Origin: an uncultured bacterium
Lineage (GTDB): Bacteria; Bacillota; Clostridia; Lachnospirales; Lachnospiraceae
Length of the DNA stretch: 7,468 bases
Reading direction: 5' to 3'
Assembly (NCBI GenBank): GCA_946061355.1
Contig: CAMGRE010000120.1
Span: 1-7,468, forward strand
Shown here: positions 1-6,174 of the stretch, in pieces
Numbering within the stretch: the first letter of the stretch is position 1
Layout of the letters: every line of letters begins with the position of its first letter
Made by a program: the position numbers and the translations under genes
Notes under the pieces: model-generated
Told to the model about the DNA's origin: nothing
The model's database searches: none
Seen by the model: only the letters and a program-made list of their open reading frames with translations

Positions 1-21
1 CCCAAAGCCAGCTTACTCTGT

Positions 22-46
22 TCCGCTTCAGTAATCTGAAACCGGA
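22..46 (-). other. imperfect hairpin just after rpmF
   Basis: Directly after the rpmF stop, the minus-strand transcript can form a stem of four pairs (TCCG with CGGA), a small asymmetric internal loop, then five pairs (TTCAG with CTGAA) around a four-base loop. The bases that follow are ACAGAG with no U-run, so this is not a convincing intrinsic terminator. It may be an mRNA 3' structure or chance. The remaining 21 bases to the window edge contain no start codon on the minus strand; plsX, the usual next gene in this order, is not visible. Confidence 0.25.
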
Positions 47-226
47 TTAATCAACACTGATGATCTCTTTCTTATTGTAAGACCCACAAGCCTTGCATAC
101 TCTGTGAGGCATCATCAGAGCGCCGCATTTACTGCATTTTACCAATGTAGGAGCACTCATCTTCCAGTTTGCTCTACGTTTGTCTCTTCTTCCTTTGGAA
201 GATTTATTCTTGGGACAGATAGACAT
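47..226 (-). CDS. rpmF: 50S ribosomal protein L32, zinc-binding form
   Basis: A 59-residue protein starting MSICPKNKSSKGRRDKRR, a typical L32 N-terminus: short, very basic, and extended into rRNA in the large ribosomal subunit. Four cysteines at residues 31, 34, 44 and 47 form a CxxC-x9-CxxC zinc ribbon, so this is the zinc-containing type rather than the cysteine-free paralogue some bacteria use under zinc limitation. The length (usual 56-62 residues) and order downstream of a DUF177 gene fit rpmF. The ATG lies two bases after the yceD stop, and its ribosome binding site sits inside the end of yceD, so the two are almost certainly co-transcribed and probably translationally coupled. Nothing looks truncated or unusual. 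Confidence 0.97.
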   Translation of the reverse strand: MSICPKNKSSKGRRDKRRANWKMSAPTLVKCSKCGALMMPHRVCKACGSYNKKEIISVD

Positions 227-228
227 CG

Positions 229-750
229 TTACACCTCCTTACCCGCGTTAAAGATATCTTTTATCACCGCCAACCTCGGATCCGGAATGAACGTATCACA
301 CTCACATGCTCCCTCATTCAAATCCCTGCCGCACACTCTGCAGATTCCCTTACAATCGGGACGGCACAGGATCTTCATTGGCCAGTTAACCGAAATTTCG
401 TTGTACACAAGATCGTCTACATCGACTTGATAACCTCTGAGGCATTCGTCCTCATCCTCTGAAACAGCCGCTTCCAGCTCCGGTGAAATCACCCTGCATG
501 AAAATTCCAGTGAAAAGGGATACGAAACATCCTTCAGACAGCGGTCACAGCAAAGCTGTGCAGTCAGCTTCATCTCACCTGTAAGCCATGCCCTTCCCTT
601 ACCCTGATTGGTAATCGTAAGAGTCACCGGCGATTTCTCAGTGATCGTATAATGCTGTCCGCCATATTCCAAAACAGAGGGTGTGAAATCTACCTGTTTC
701 GTCTCTGTCCTGCCTTCTGCTGTCAACACTTCCGTTAAATTCAATATCAT
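229..750 (-). CDS. yceD: DUF177 / YceD family, large-subunit rRNA accumulation protein
   Basis: A 173-residue DUF177 (YceD) protein. Family members are needed for normal 23S rRNA accumulation in E. coli and in plant plastids; the biochemical role is not settled. The N-terminal part (about 1-60) is a beta-rich region. A cysteine group follows (C67, C68, C71, C85), then an acidic stretch (about 91-113) and a C-terminal cluster C129, C133, C137, C140, C149, C151 in the context CKGICRVCG, which looks like a metal site and is common in Bacillota members. The closing DPRLAVIKDIF is typical of the family. The ATG at 750 is preceded by GGAG at 757-760 with six bases between. A perfect promoter lies 27 bases upstream, giving a leader of only about 20 nt. 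It pairs with rpmF, the classic partner. Confidence 0.93.
   Translation of the reverse strand: MILNLTEVLTAEGRTETKQVDFTPSVLEYGGQHYTITEKSPVTLTITNQGKGRAWLTGEMKLTAQLCCDRCLKDVSYPFSLEFSCRVISPELEAAVSEDEDECLRGYQVDVDDLVYNEISVNWPMKILCRPDCKGICRVCGRDLNEGACECDTFIPDPRLAVIKDIFNAGKEV
234..240 (-). promoter_or_regulatory. rpmF ribosome binding site embedded in yceD 3' end
   Basis: The minus strand reads AAGGAGG seven bases before the rpmF ATG, a near-complete match to the 16S 3' end. It lies within the last codons of yceD, just before the TAA. This supports coupled, high-level translation of L32. Confidence 0.85.
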
Positions 751-776
751 TGTAAACTCCTGCTCACACTCGTACT

Positions 777-805
777 ATTATAACGAAAGAGTCCGTCTTT
801 GTCAA
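777..805 (-). promoter_or_regulatory. perfect SigA-type promoter for yceD-rpmF
   Basis: The minus strand carries TTGACA at 805-800 and TATAAT at 782-777, separated by exactly 17 bp: six of six matches in both boxes with optimal spacing. The -35 box begins 10 bases after the ackA stop. The expected start is near 770-771, leaving a leader of about 20 nt that holds little more than the yceD ribosome binding site. The -10 is not of the extended TGn type. No terminator is visible between ackA and this promoter, so read-through from pta-ackA may add to yceD-rpmF expression. Confidence 0.9.
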
Positions 806-815
806 CTGCATTTCG

Positions 816-2012
816 CTATTTTACAAGCGCATAAGTTTCTCTTGCGATAGCGAGCTCTTCGTTGGTCGGAATCACAAGGATTTTCGTCCCGGAATCCTTC
901 GTCGAAACGACCAGATCCTCGCCTCTCTTTGCATTCTGTTCTGGATCCAGCGCCACACCGAGATAGCCGAGATAACCGCAGATCATCTCACGAATCAAAG
1001 GGCTGTTCTCTCCGAGTCCCGCTGTGAAACAGATACCGTCCACACCGTTCATGGCAGCCGTGTAAGCGCCGATATATTTTGCCACTCTGTAGGCAAATGC
1101 CTTCATGGCTCTTGTCCCTTCAGGCTTGCCCTGCTGATAGGAATCCTCAAGGTCTCTGAAATCGGAAGAAAACTGATCGGAAAGTCCCAGCACGCCGGAC
1201 TCTTTATTCAGGATCTGCATAACTTCCTCGAGGCTCTTGCCCTCCTTATGTGCGATAAACTCAATGATCGCCGGATCCAGGTCTCCGGAACGCGTCCCCA
1301 TGATCAACCCTTCCAGTGGTGTCAGTCCCATGGAGGTGTCTACGGACTTGCCGTATTTCACAGCGGATACGCTGGCGCCGTTCCCGAGATGGCAGACGAT
1401 CAGCTTTAACTTGCCGATATCCTCTCCCAGCACCCCGGCCGCTCTCTTGGACACATAAGAATGACTGGTGCCATGGAACCCGTAACGTCTCACCTTATAT
1501 TTCTCATAGTATCTGTAAGGGATCCCGTAAATATACGCTTCCTCCGGCATGGTCTGATGAAATGCCGTATCAAATACCGCCACCATCGGCGTACCCGGCA
1601 TGATGTTCTGGCATGCACGCACACCGATCAGATTCGCGGGATTATGCAGGGGCGCCAGATCGCTGCACTCCTCGATCGCGCTGATCACATCCTCCGTGAT
1701 CACTACGGAAGAAGCAAACTTCTCTCCGCCATGTACGATACGGTGTCCGACCGCTCCGATCTCCGACAGGCTCTTCACCACGCCCGTCTCTGCGTTTGTC
1801 AATGCATCGAGCACCAACTGGATCGCCTTGTTGTGATCCGGCATGGGTGTCTCGGTGATCTGCTTTTCCCCTCCGGCAGGCTGGTATACGATCCTGCTTC
1901 CGTCAATGCCGATCCTCTCGCAGAGTCCCTTGGCGATCAGCTTTTCACTGACCGCATCGATTAGCTGAAATTTCAACGATGAACTCCCGCAGTTGATAAC
2001 CAATATATTCAT
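816..2012 (-). CDS. ackA: acetate kinase
   Basis: Acetate kinase, 398 residues, interconverting acetyl phosphate + ADP and acetate + ATP in the cytoplasm; here the ATP-yielding last step of acetate fermentation. It has the N-terminal signature MNILVINCGSSS, the second signature VGHRIVHGGEKF, the RRYGFHGTSH block, and the HLGNGAS and MGTRSGDLDP blocks of the ASKHA fold. With this start, residues fall on the numbering known from Methanosarcina AckA: N7, S10, R91, H123, D148, H180 and R241 are all present, and NEE lies at 384-386. An in-frame ATG 27 bases upstream would add nine residues (MMGERRKIE) with no family support, whereas the chosen ATG has GAAGGA at 2021-2026, eight bases upstream. It lies 49 bases after pta with no promoter or terminator seen between them, so the two form one operon. 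Confidence 0.98.
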   Translation of the reverse strand: MNILVINCGSSSLKFQLIDAVSEKLIAKGLCERIGIDGSRIVYQPAGGEKQITETPMPDHNKAIQLVLDALTNAETGVVKSLSEIGAVGHRIVHGGEKFASSVVITEDVISAIEECSDLAPLHNPANLIGVRACQNIMPGTPMVAVFDTAFHQTMPEEAYIYGIPYRYYEKYKVRRYGFHGTSHSYVSKRAAGVLGEDIGKLKLIVCHLGNGASVSAVKYGKSVDTSMGLTPLEGLIMGTRSGDLDPAIIEFIAHKEGKSLEEVMQILNKESGVLGLSDQFSSDFRDLEDSYQQGKPEGTRAMKAFAYRVAKYIGAYTAAMNGVDGICFTAGLGENSPLIREMICGYLGYLGVALDPEQNAKRGEDLVVSTKDSGTKILVIPTNEELAIARETYALVK

Positions 2013-2061
2013 TTCTATCTTCCTTCTTTCTCCCATCACTCATTATGTAAACCAAAATTCC

Positions 2062-3063
2062 TTATGCGAGCTGTGCCTGCACGGCTGTCAGTGCGACAAC
2101 GCCTACGATATCCTGCCAGGAACATCCTCTGGAAAGGTCATTCACAGGCTTTGCAATTCCCTGCAGCATCGGTCCGTATGCCTCAGCCTTGCCAAGTCTC
2201 TGCACCAGCTTGTATCCGATATTTCCACAGTCGAGATTCGGGAAAATAAGCACGTTCGCCTTACCTGCCACTTCACTTCCGGGAGCCTTTGACTTGGCAA
2301 CGCTCGGTACCAGCGCCGCATCCAGCTGCAGTTCTCCGTCAAGTGTCAGCTGCGGATATTCCTCATGAGCGATCTCCACTGCCTCAACCACCTTGTCTAC
2401 CAGTGCATGCTTCGCGCTTCCCTTTGTGGAGTGGGACAACATCGCGATCACAGGCTTGGCTCCCACCAGACTCTGGAAACTCTTGGCGCTGGAAGAAGCA
2501 ATCGCAGCAAGCTCTTCCGCGGTAGGATCCTGATTCAGACCACAATCTGCAAACAGGAATGTTCCGTTATAACCATATTCACAATCCGGTACATCTACAA
2601 TGAAGAAGGCGGACACAAGCTTTGTCCCTGCCGCCGTCTTTAAGATCTGCAGAGCGGGACGCAGCGTATCAGCTGTGGCGTGACATGCACCTGCTACCAT
2701 ACCGTCGGCATCTCCGGCCTTCACCATCACGATACCAAACGTAAGGTAATCATTGAGCAGCGTCTCTCTCGCTTTCTCCGGCGTCATTCCCTTTGCCTTC
2801 CTCGTCTCATACAGGAGGTCTGCATACTCTTCAAACTTATCACAGCACTTAGGATTCACCACCTTGACGCCATCCAGCTCAACCTCCAGCCATCTGGCAC
2901 CGTCCATGATCTTCTCCTCATCACCCACCATGATGATATCGGCGATTCCCTCTTTCAGGATCTGCGCCGTGGCGATCAATGTTCTCTTATCGTTTGTCTC
3001 CGGAAGAACGATTGTCTTGATGTCCTGCCTTGCCTTTTCCTTCATTAAGTCAATGTAACTCAT
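2062..3063 (-). CDS. pta: phosphate acetyltransferase, short class I
   Basis: Phosphotransacetylase, 333 residues, converting acetyl-CoA and phosphate to acetyl phosphate and CoA. It supplies AckA, encoded next in the operon. Its size is that of the single-domain class I enzyme, without the regulatory N-terminal domains of the enterobacterial form. Family blocks run in order: IVLPE near residue 18, DGMVAGACHATADTLRPAL in the middle, FADCGLNQDPTAEELA, MLSHSTKGSA, DGELQLDAALVP, FPNLDCGNIGYKLVQRL, and the C-terminal PVNDLSRGCSWQDIV. S311, R312 and D318 correspond to the S309, R310 and D316 active-site residues of the Methanosarcina enzyme. The ATG has AAGGAG at 3073-3078, nine bases upstream, and a promoter about 50 bases upstream. 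The gene is complete, with no disruption. Confidence 0.98.
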   Translation of the reverse strand: MSYIDLMKEKARQDIKTIVLPETNDKRTLIATAQILKEGIADIIMVGDEEKIMDGARWLEVELDGVKVVNPKCCDKFEEYADLLYETRKAKGMTPEKARETLLNDYLTFGIVMVKAGDADGMVAGACHATADTLRPALQILKTAAGTKLVSAFFIVDVPDCEYGYNGTFLFADCGLNQDPTAEELAAIASSSAKSFQSLVGAKPVIAMLSHSTKGSAKHALVDKVVEAVEIAHEEYPQLTLDGELQLDAALVPSVAKSKAPGSEVAGKANVLIFPNLDCGNIGYKLVQRLGKAEAYGPMLQGIAKPVNDLSRGCSWQDIVGVVALTAVQAQLA

Positions 3064-3113
3064 ACCCCAAATCTCCTTCTCAATTGTATGTAGATAGTTG
3101 TTTTTCTGTATTT

Positions 3114-3142
3114 ATTATAGCGATTTGACAGATTGTATACAA
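3114..3142 (-). promoter_or_regulatory. SigA-type promoter for pta-ackA
   Basis: The minus strand reads TTGTAT at 3142-3137 and a perfect TATAAT at 3119-3114, spaced 17 bp. The expected start is near 3107, giving a leader of about 44 nt with the pta ribosome binding site. The -35 keeps only the TTG core, so activity may depend on or be tuned by a regulator; a perfect palindrome covers this box. Confidence 0.75.
3133..3142. promoter_or_regulatory. candidate operator: 10-bp palindrome TTGTATACAA
   Basis: TTGTATACAA is a perfect 10-bp palindrome that contains the whole -35 box of the pta promoter. The TGTATACA core resembles operators of GntR-family regulators. Binding here would block the pta promoter directly. 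No regulator gene is in the window, so this is a sequence-level suggestion only; a 10-bp palindrome in AT-rich DNA can also arise by chance. Confidence 0.35.
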
Positions 3143-3184
3143 GACGCTCACGGCGAATTTTTGTGCAAAATCAAGTACAAACAT

Positions 3185-3214
3185 TTGATATCAGCACCCA
3201 TTTCCGATTATAAT
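3185..3214 (+). promoter_or_regulatory. SigA-type promoter for tmcAL
   Basis: TTGATA at 3185-3190 and a perfect TATAAT at 3209-3214 are spaced 18 bp. The expected start is near 3221, giving a leader of about 70 nt. Its -35 box lies 42 bp from the -35 of the oppositely directed pta promoter, so the two are back to back and could share control. No riboswitch or T-box-like fold was recognised in the leader. Confidence 0.75.
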
Positions 3215-3277
3215 AACCAGTGTAGTGATAAAAGCAAATTTCATCTATGCCAACCGTTTCAGACAAATCGAAGTACA

Positions 3278-3284
3278 AGAGGAG
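3278..3284 (+). promoter_or_regulatory. ribosome binding site that fixes the tmcAL start
   Basis: AGAGGAG lies seven bases before the ATG at 3292. It supports that start over the in-frame ATG at 3247, which would prepend a non-homologous stretch beginning MPTVSDKSKYK and has no good binding site. Confidence 0.85.
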
Positions 3285-3291
3285 CCTATCA

Positions 3292-4608
3292 ATGAAAACA
3301 GCGGGAATCATTGCCGAATACAATCCGTTTCACAACGGACACAAATATCATCTGGACGAGGTGCGCCGCCAGACCGGCGCCGACTATCTCATCATCGTCA
3401 TGAGCGGAGATTTCACCCAGCGCGGTATCCCTGCTGTCATTGACAAATACAGCCGCACCCGAATGGCGCTTGCTGCCGGGGCCGACCTTGTCCTGGAACT
3501 GCCCGTATGCTATGCGACCGGCAGTGCAGCATGGTTTGCGGAGGGCGCCGTCTCCCTGCTTAGCAGCCTCGGCTGTGTCGATCTTGTGAGTTTTGGCAGT
3601 GAGTGCGGCGATATCGACAGACTGACCGCCATTGCAAAGATCTTGTCCGGGGAACCGCCCGCTTTCACTGAGATGCTGAAATGCTGTCTCAAGGAAGGGC
3701 TCTCCTATCCTGCCGCCCGGGAAAAGGCGCTGCAGGCAGCGTTCTCTGTCACTGCTTCGCAGGAAAAGACACTGCAGTCAGCACTCTCTGTCCCCGCCGC
3801 ACAGGAAAAGTCACTGCAGGCAGCGCTCTCTGCGCCAAATGATATTCTCGGTGTGGAATACTGCAAGGCGCTGTTTGAGCAAAAAAGCACCATCACACCG
3901 CATACCATCAGCCGGCTCGGCGGCGCTTATGATGATCCGGATCTGCAAGCCCAAAACAGTTCCGCCCTTGCGATCCGCACGGCGCTGTACAGAGGGGATT
4001 CTGCTATGCATTATCGCCGCTCGGACGCTCGTATCGCCATGCGGGATCAGGTGCCGCCTCATGTATATGACATTCTGGCGGCCCAGCTTAACAGGACGTT
4101 TCCCGTCTTTCCGGATATGCTCTCCGCCCAGCTGCATTACAAGCTGATCTCGGAGGCGGATCAGGGATTTGACACTTATTTTGATGTGAGCGCGGATCTC
4201 TCCAACCGCATCCGCAAGATGCTTCCGGATTACAGGAACTTTACGCAGTTTTGCGATCTGCTCAAAACAAAGCAGCTGACCCATACACGGGTCAGCCGCA
4301 GTCTCATGCATATTTTACTTGATATCCATAAAATAGAAATGGAAGATTTCCGCAATGCAGGCACAGTCTTCTATGCCAGAATGCTCGGCTTCCGCAAATC
4401 CTCCGCACCGCTCCTCAGTGCGATCAAGGATCACTCCCGGATACCGCTCCTCTCCAAGCTTGCCGATGCCCCGTCCCTCCTTACGGATACAGGAAAATGC
4501 CAGCTTAACCGGGACATCCGTGCCGCACACATTTATCAGTCAACGGTTCAGCACGCTTTCGGCACTGCATTGCCACAGGAACAATGCCACGAGATCATTT
4601 CTATCTAA
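3292..4608 (+). CDS. tmcAL: tRNA(Met) cytidine acetate ligase TmcAL
   Basis: A TmcAL (YlbM) family enzyme, 438 residues. The family activates free acetate with ATP and transfers the acetyl group to the wobble cytidine (C34) of elongator tRNA-Met, forming ac4C. The N-terminal nucleotidyltransferase fold is clear: GIIAEYNPFHNGHKYH with the HNGH motif at residues 14-17, then MSGDFTQRG (37-45), KYSRTRMALAAGADLVLELP (52-71) and SFGSECG (100-106). NDILGVEYCKAL follows the repeat insert, and the C-terminal tRNA-interacting part keeps SADLSNRI and ARMLGFRKSSAPLL. Family members such as the B. subtilis one are near 415 residues. The excess here is explained mainly by three 14-residue repeats at 142-183. 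The gene is divergent from pta-ackA, whose product acetate is its substrate, and convergent with pepD, the stop codons lying 14 bases apart. Confidence 0.95.
   Translation: MKTAGIIAEYNPFHNGHKYHLDEVRRQTGADYLIIVMSGDFTQRGIPAVIDKYSRTRMALAAGADLVLELPVCYATGSAAWFAEGAVSLLSSLGCVDLVSFGSECGDIDRLTAIAKILSGEPPAFTEMLKCCLKEGLSYPAAREKALQAAFSVTASQEKTLQSALSVPAAQEKSLQAALSAPNDILGVEYCKALFEQKSTITPHTISRLGGAYDDPDLQAQNSSALAIRTALYRGDSAMHYRRSDARIAMRDQVPPHVYDILAAQLNRTFPVFPDMLSAQLHYKLISEADQGFDTYFDVSADLSNRIRKMLPDYRNFTQFCDLLKTKQLTHTRVSRSLMHILLDIHKIEMEDFRNAGTVFYARMLGFRKSSAPLLSAIKDHSRIPLLSKLADAPSLLTDTGKCQLNRDIRAAHIYQSTVQHAFGTALPQEQCHEIISI
3715..3840 (+). repeat. three in-frame 42-bp tandem repeats inside tmcAL
   Basis: Units at 3715-3756, 3757-3798 and 3799-3840 encode residues 142-155, 156-169 and 170-183. 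The protein pattern is (A/S)(R/Q)EK-x-LQ-(A/S)-A-(F/L)-S-x-x-x. GAAAAG and CTGCAG are invariant, and any two units match at 31 of 42 bases. The first unit grows out of the YPAAREKAL helix, and the last runs into the NDILG block of the family. The expansion is likely a longer surface helix or linker between conserved blocks; the reading frame stays intact. Confidence 0.9.
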
Positions 4609-4635
4609 ACAATGCCGCGAGATTATTTCTGCCTG
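4581..4635. repeat. tandem 28-bp duplication across the tmcAL and pepD 3' ends
   Basis: Bases 4581-4607 and 4609-4635 match at 22 of 27 positions, all differences being transitions. Copy 1 encodes the TmcAL tail QCHEIISI plus TAA. Copy 2, in another frame, would encode QCREIISA plus TGA, and on the opposite strand it holds the PepD stop codon. A 6-bp inverted repeat (GCATTG at 4567-4572, CAATGC at 4582-4587) overlaps copy 1. No U-run terminator is visible for either gene. Confidence 0.85.
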
Positions 4636-6071
4636 AGCAGCTCCACAAGATAATCCCACACGCGCTGTGTCGAGCTGATGCTCAGTTTCTCTCCGGTCGT
4701 ATGGACACCGGCCATATCCGGTCCGATCGACACGGCGTCCAGATCCGGTATCTTATCGGAGAGCAGTCCGCACTCGAGCCCTGCATGGATAGCCTGGATC
4801 ACAGGCTCTTTGCCATACATCTCCCGGAATACTCTCATCATCGTCTCTCTCAGTGCGGAATTCTTCTTAAACTCCCATGCGGGATACTCGCCCTCCGTCC
4901 TGAACTCCGCTCCCACGGTCTGTGCCATGAAACGGATCTTCGCAACCAGGAATCCCTTCGCCGTACCCTTGGAGCTTCTGACCGAATAACGGAGTTTCAG
5001 TGCTGTTCCATCGAGTTCCAGCACGCCCAGATTGAGTGAAGTCTCCACAAGTCCCGGAATATCGGCGCTCATTGTCTGAATTCCGTTCGGGATCGCATTG
5101 AGTAACAGAACCACTTTCTCCATGCTCTCTTTCGCCAACACAGAAACCTTCTGATCTTCATCAAGTTTCACAGCCGTAATCCGAATGGACGGATCTGTGA
5201 CAGCATATTCCGCTGCGATCTCATCAGAGCAGCTTTCAACAAGCTTTTCGAACGTTTCGGCATCCTGTTTCGCCACAAGGACTCTGCACTTTGTCTCTCT
5301 CGGGATGGCATTGTCCTTCTGTCCGCCCGCAGCTTCCGCAAGGGAACAATCCGCCTTTTCCCCTAAGGCAAGCAACACGCGTCCGAACAGCAGATTGGAA
5401 TTGGCGCGTCCCTTGTCAATCTCCGAACCGGAATGTCCTCCGAGCAGCCCCGTCACGCATACTTCATACAACGTACCCGTCTTCTCTTCCGTCACTACCG
5501 GCAGATCCACCTCTGCACGGCATCCTCCGGCACAGCTGGTGAGGAGATATCCTTCCTCCTCGGAATCGATGTTCAGGAGCCTGTGACCTTTCAGAGGAGA
5601 GAGATCAATGTATTTGGCTCCCTCCATGCCGACCTCTTCACTCACCGTGAACACCGCCTCAATGCGGGGATGCTTAAGCGTATCCGAATCAAGGATCGCC
5701 AGTACATAAGCTACTGCTATCCCGTCATCTCCTCCGAGCGTCGTCCCCTCTGCAGTAATAAAGTCTCCCTCGATCTTAAGACGCAGACCATCCGTATCGA
5801 AATTGATGTCACAGTCCGGCTCCTTCTCGCATACCATGTCGAGATGTCCCTGAAGGATCAGCGGCTCCACCGCTTCATATCCGGGCGTCGCCTCCTTGAT
5901 GATGATCACATTGCCCAGTTCATCCTGATAATGCTCCAGTCCTCTTTCTTTTGCGAACTCCACACAGTAATCACTGATCCGTTTCTCTTTGTAAGAGGGA
6001 TGCGGTATCCCGCAGAGTTCCTCAAAATAGTGAAATACTTCCTTCGGTTCAAGACTGCCCAAAACGCCCAT
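4623..6071 (-). CDS. pepD: aminoacyl-histidine dipeptidase (PepD, peptidase family M20)
   Basis: A cytosolic M20-family di-zinc dipeptidase, 482 residues, that cleaves Xaa-His and many other dipeptides. The residues lie four positions below those of Vibrio alginolyticus PepD throughout: metal ligands H76 (QGHLDMV), D115 (GGDDG), E146 (SEEVGMEG), D169 (NIDS) and H457 (GVHTTGE), with D78 and E145 as the catalytic pair. The smaller dimerisation domain is inserted in the middle. This constant offset, the MGVL-x-x-LEP N-terminus typical of the family, and a GAGGAG seven bases upstream all select the ATG at 6071. An ATG six bases further upstream would leave one base after that site. The open frame reaches back to an ATG at 6137, adding 22 unusual residues. 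The gene lies 86 bases after the PqqD-like gene with no strong promoter between, so it is probably part of the OPT operon. Confidence 0.96.
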   Translation of the reverse strand: MGVLGSLEPKEVFHYFEELCGIPHPSYKEKRISDYCVEFAKERGLEHYQDELGNVIIIKEATPGYEAVEPLILQGHLDMVCEKEPDCDINFDTDGLRLKIEGDFITAEGTTLGGDDGIAVAYVLAILDSDTLKHPRIEAVFTVSEEVGMEGAKYIDLSPLKGHRLLNIDSEEEGYLLTSCAGGCRAEVDLPVVTEEKTGTLYEVCVTGLLGGHSGSEIDKGRANSNLLFGRVLLALGEKADCSLAEAAGGQKDNAIPRETKCRVLVAKQDAETFEKLVESCSDEIAAEYAVTDPSIRITAVKLDEDQKVSVLAKESMEKVVLLLNAIPNGIQTMSADIPGLVETSLNLGVLELDGTALKLRYSVRSSKGTAKGFLVAKIRFMAQTVGAEFRTEGEYPAWEFKKNSALRETMMRVFREMYGKEPVIQAIHAGLECGLLSDKIPDLDAVSIGPDMAGVHTTGEKLSISSTQRVWDYLVELLRQK

Positions 6072-6078
6072 ATCCATT

Positions 6079-6084
6079 CTCCTC
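6079..6084 (-). promoter_or_regulatory. ribosome binding site that fixes the pepD start
   Basis: GAGGAG on the minus strand sits seven bases before the ATG at 6071 and only one base before the ATG at 6077, so it favours 6071. A second strong match, GGAGG at 6124-6128, sits seven bases before an in-frame TTG and could support a longer form; family homology does not favour that. Confidence 0.75.
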
Positions 6085-6130
6085 ACTTCATCATGATTTC
6101 CGTGACTGCAGCCCAATCCGCAGCCTCCAT

Positions 6131-6174
6131 ATTTCATTTATTTCCATATATTGAATTTCATTTATTCACATATA
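6131..6174. repeat. tandem 24-bp duplication between the PqqD-like gene and pepD
   Basis: Bases 6131-6150 and 6155-6174 match at 18 of 20 positions with a period of 24. On the minus strand the upstream copy carries the stop codon of the PqqD-like gene (AATAAATGA). The downstream copy carries the same bases as AATAAATGAAA, creating the upstream in-frame ATG at 6137 before pepD. AT-rich, with no clear promoter. Confidence 0.8.

Noticed and set aside
22..46. Intrinsic terminator after rpmF
   Set aside because: The stem is interrupted and no U-run follows; plsX-type read-through beyond the window is equally possible.
2013..2039. Upstream ATG giving a nine-residue-longer acetate kinase
   Set aside because: The extra residues are outside the family signature, and the active-site numbering fits exactly when the start is 2012, which also has the well-placed binding site.
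3247..3291. Earlier in-frame ATG for tmcAL
   Set aside because: It lies in the leader, lacks a good ribosome binding site, and adds residues not seen in the family; AGAGGAG points to 3292.
3215..3291. Riboswitch or T-box in the tmcAL leader
   Set aside because: About 70 nt with no stable stem, no conserved T-box sequence and no terminator-like hairpin.
3715..3840. CRISPR-like array
   Set aside because: The repeats are contiguous, in frame, diverged, and have no spacers; they are a coding expansion.
3811..4311. A 166-codon open frame on the minus strand opposite tmcAL
   Set aside because: Antisense to conserved TmcAL blocks, with no family resemblance and no supporting promoter or binding site.
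4561..4622. Bidirectional terminator between tmcAL and pepD
   Set aside because: The 6-bp inverted repeat GCATTG/CAATGC lacks a U-run on either strand and is better explained as part of the duplicated stretch.
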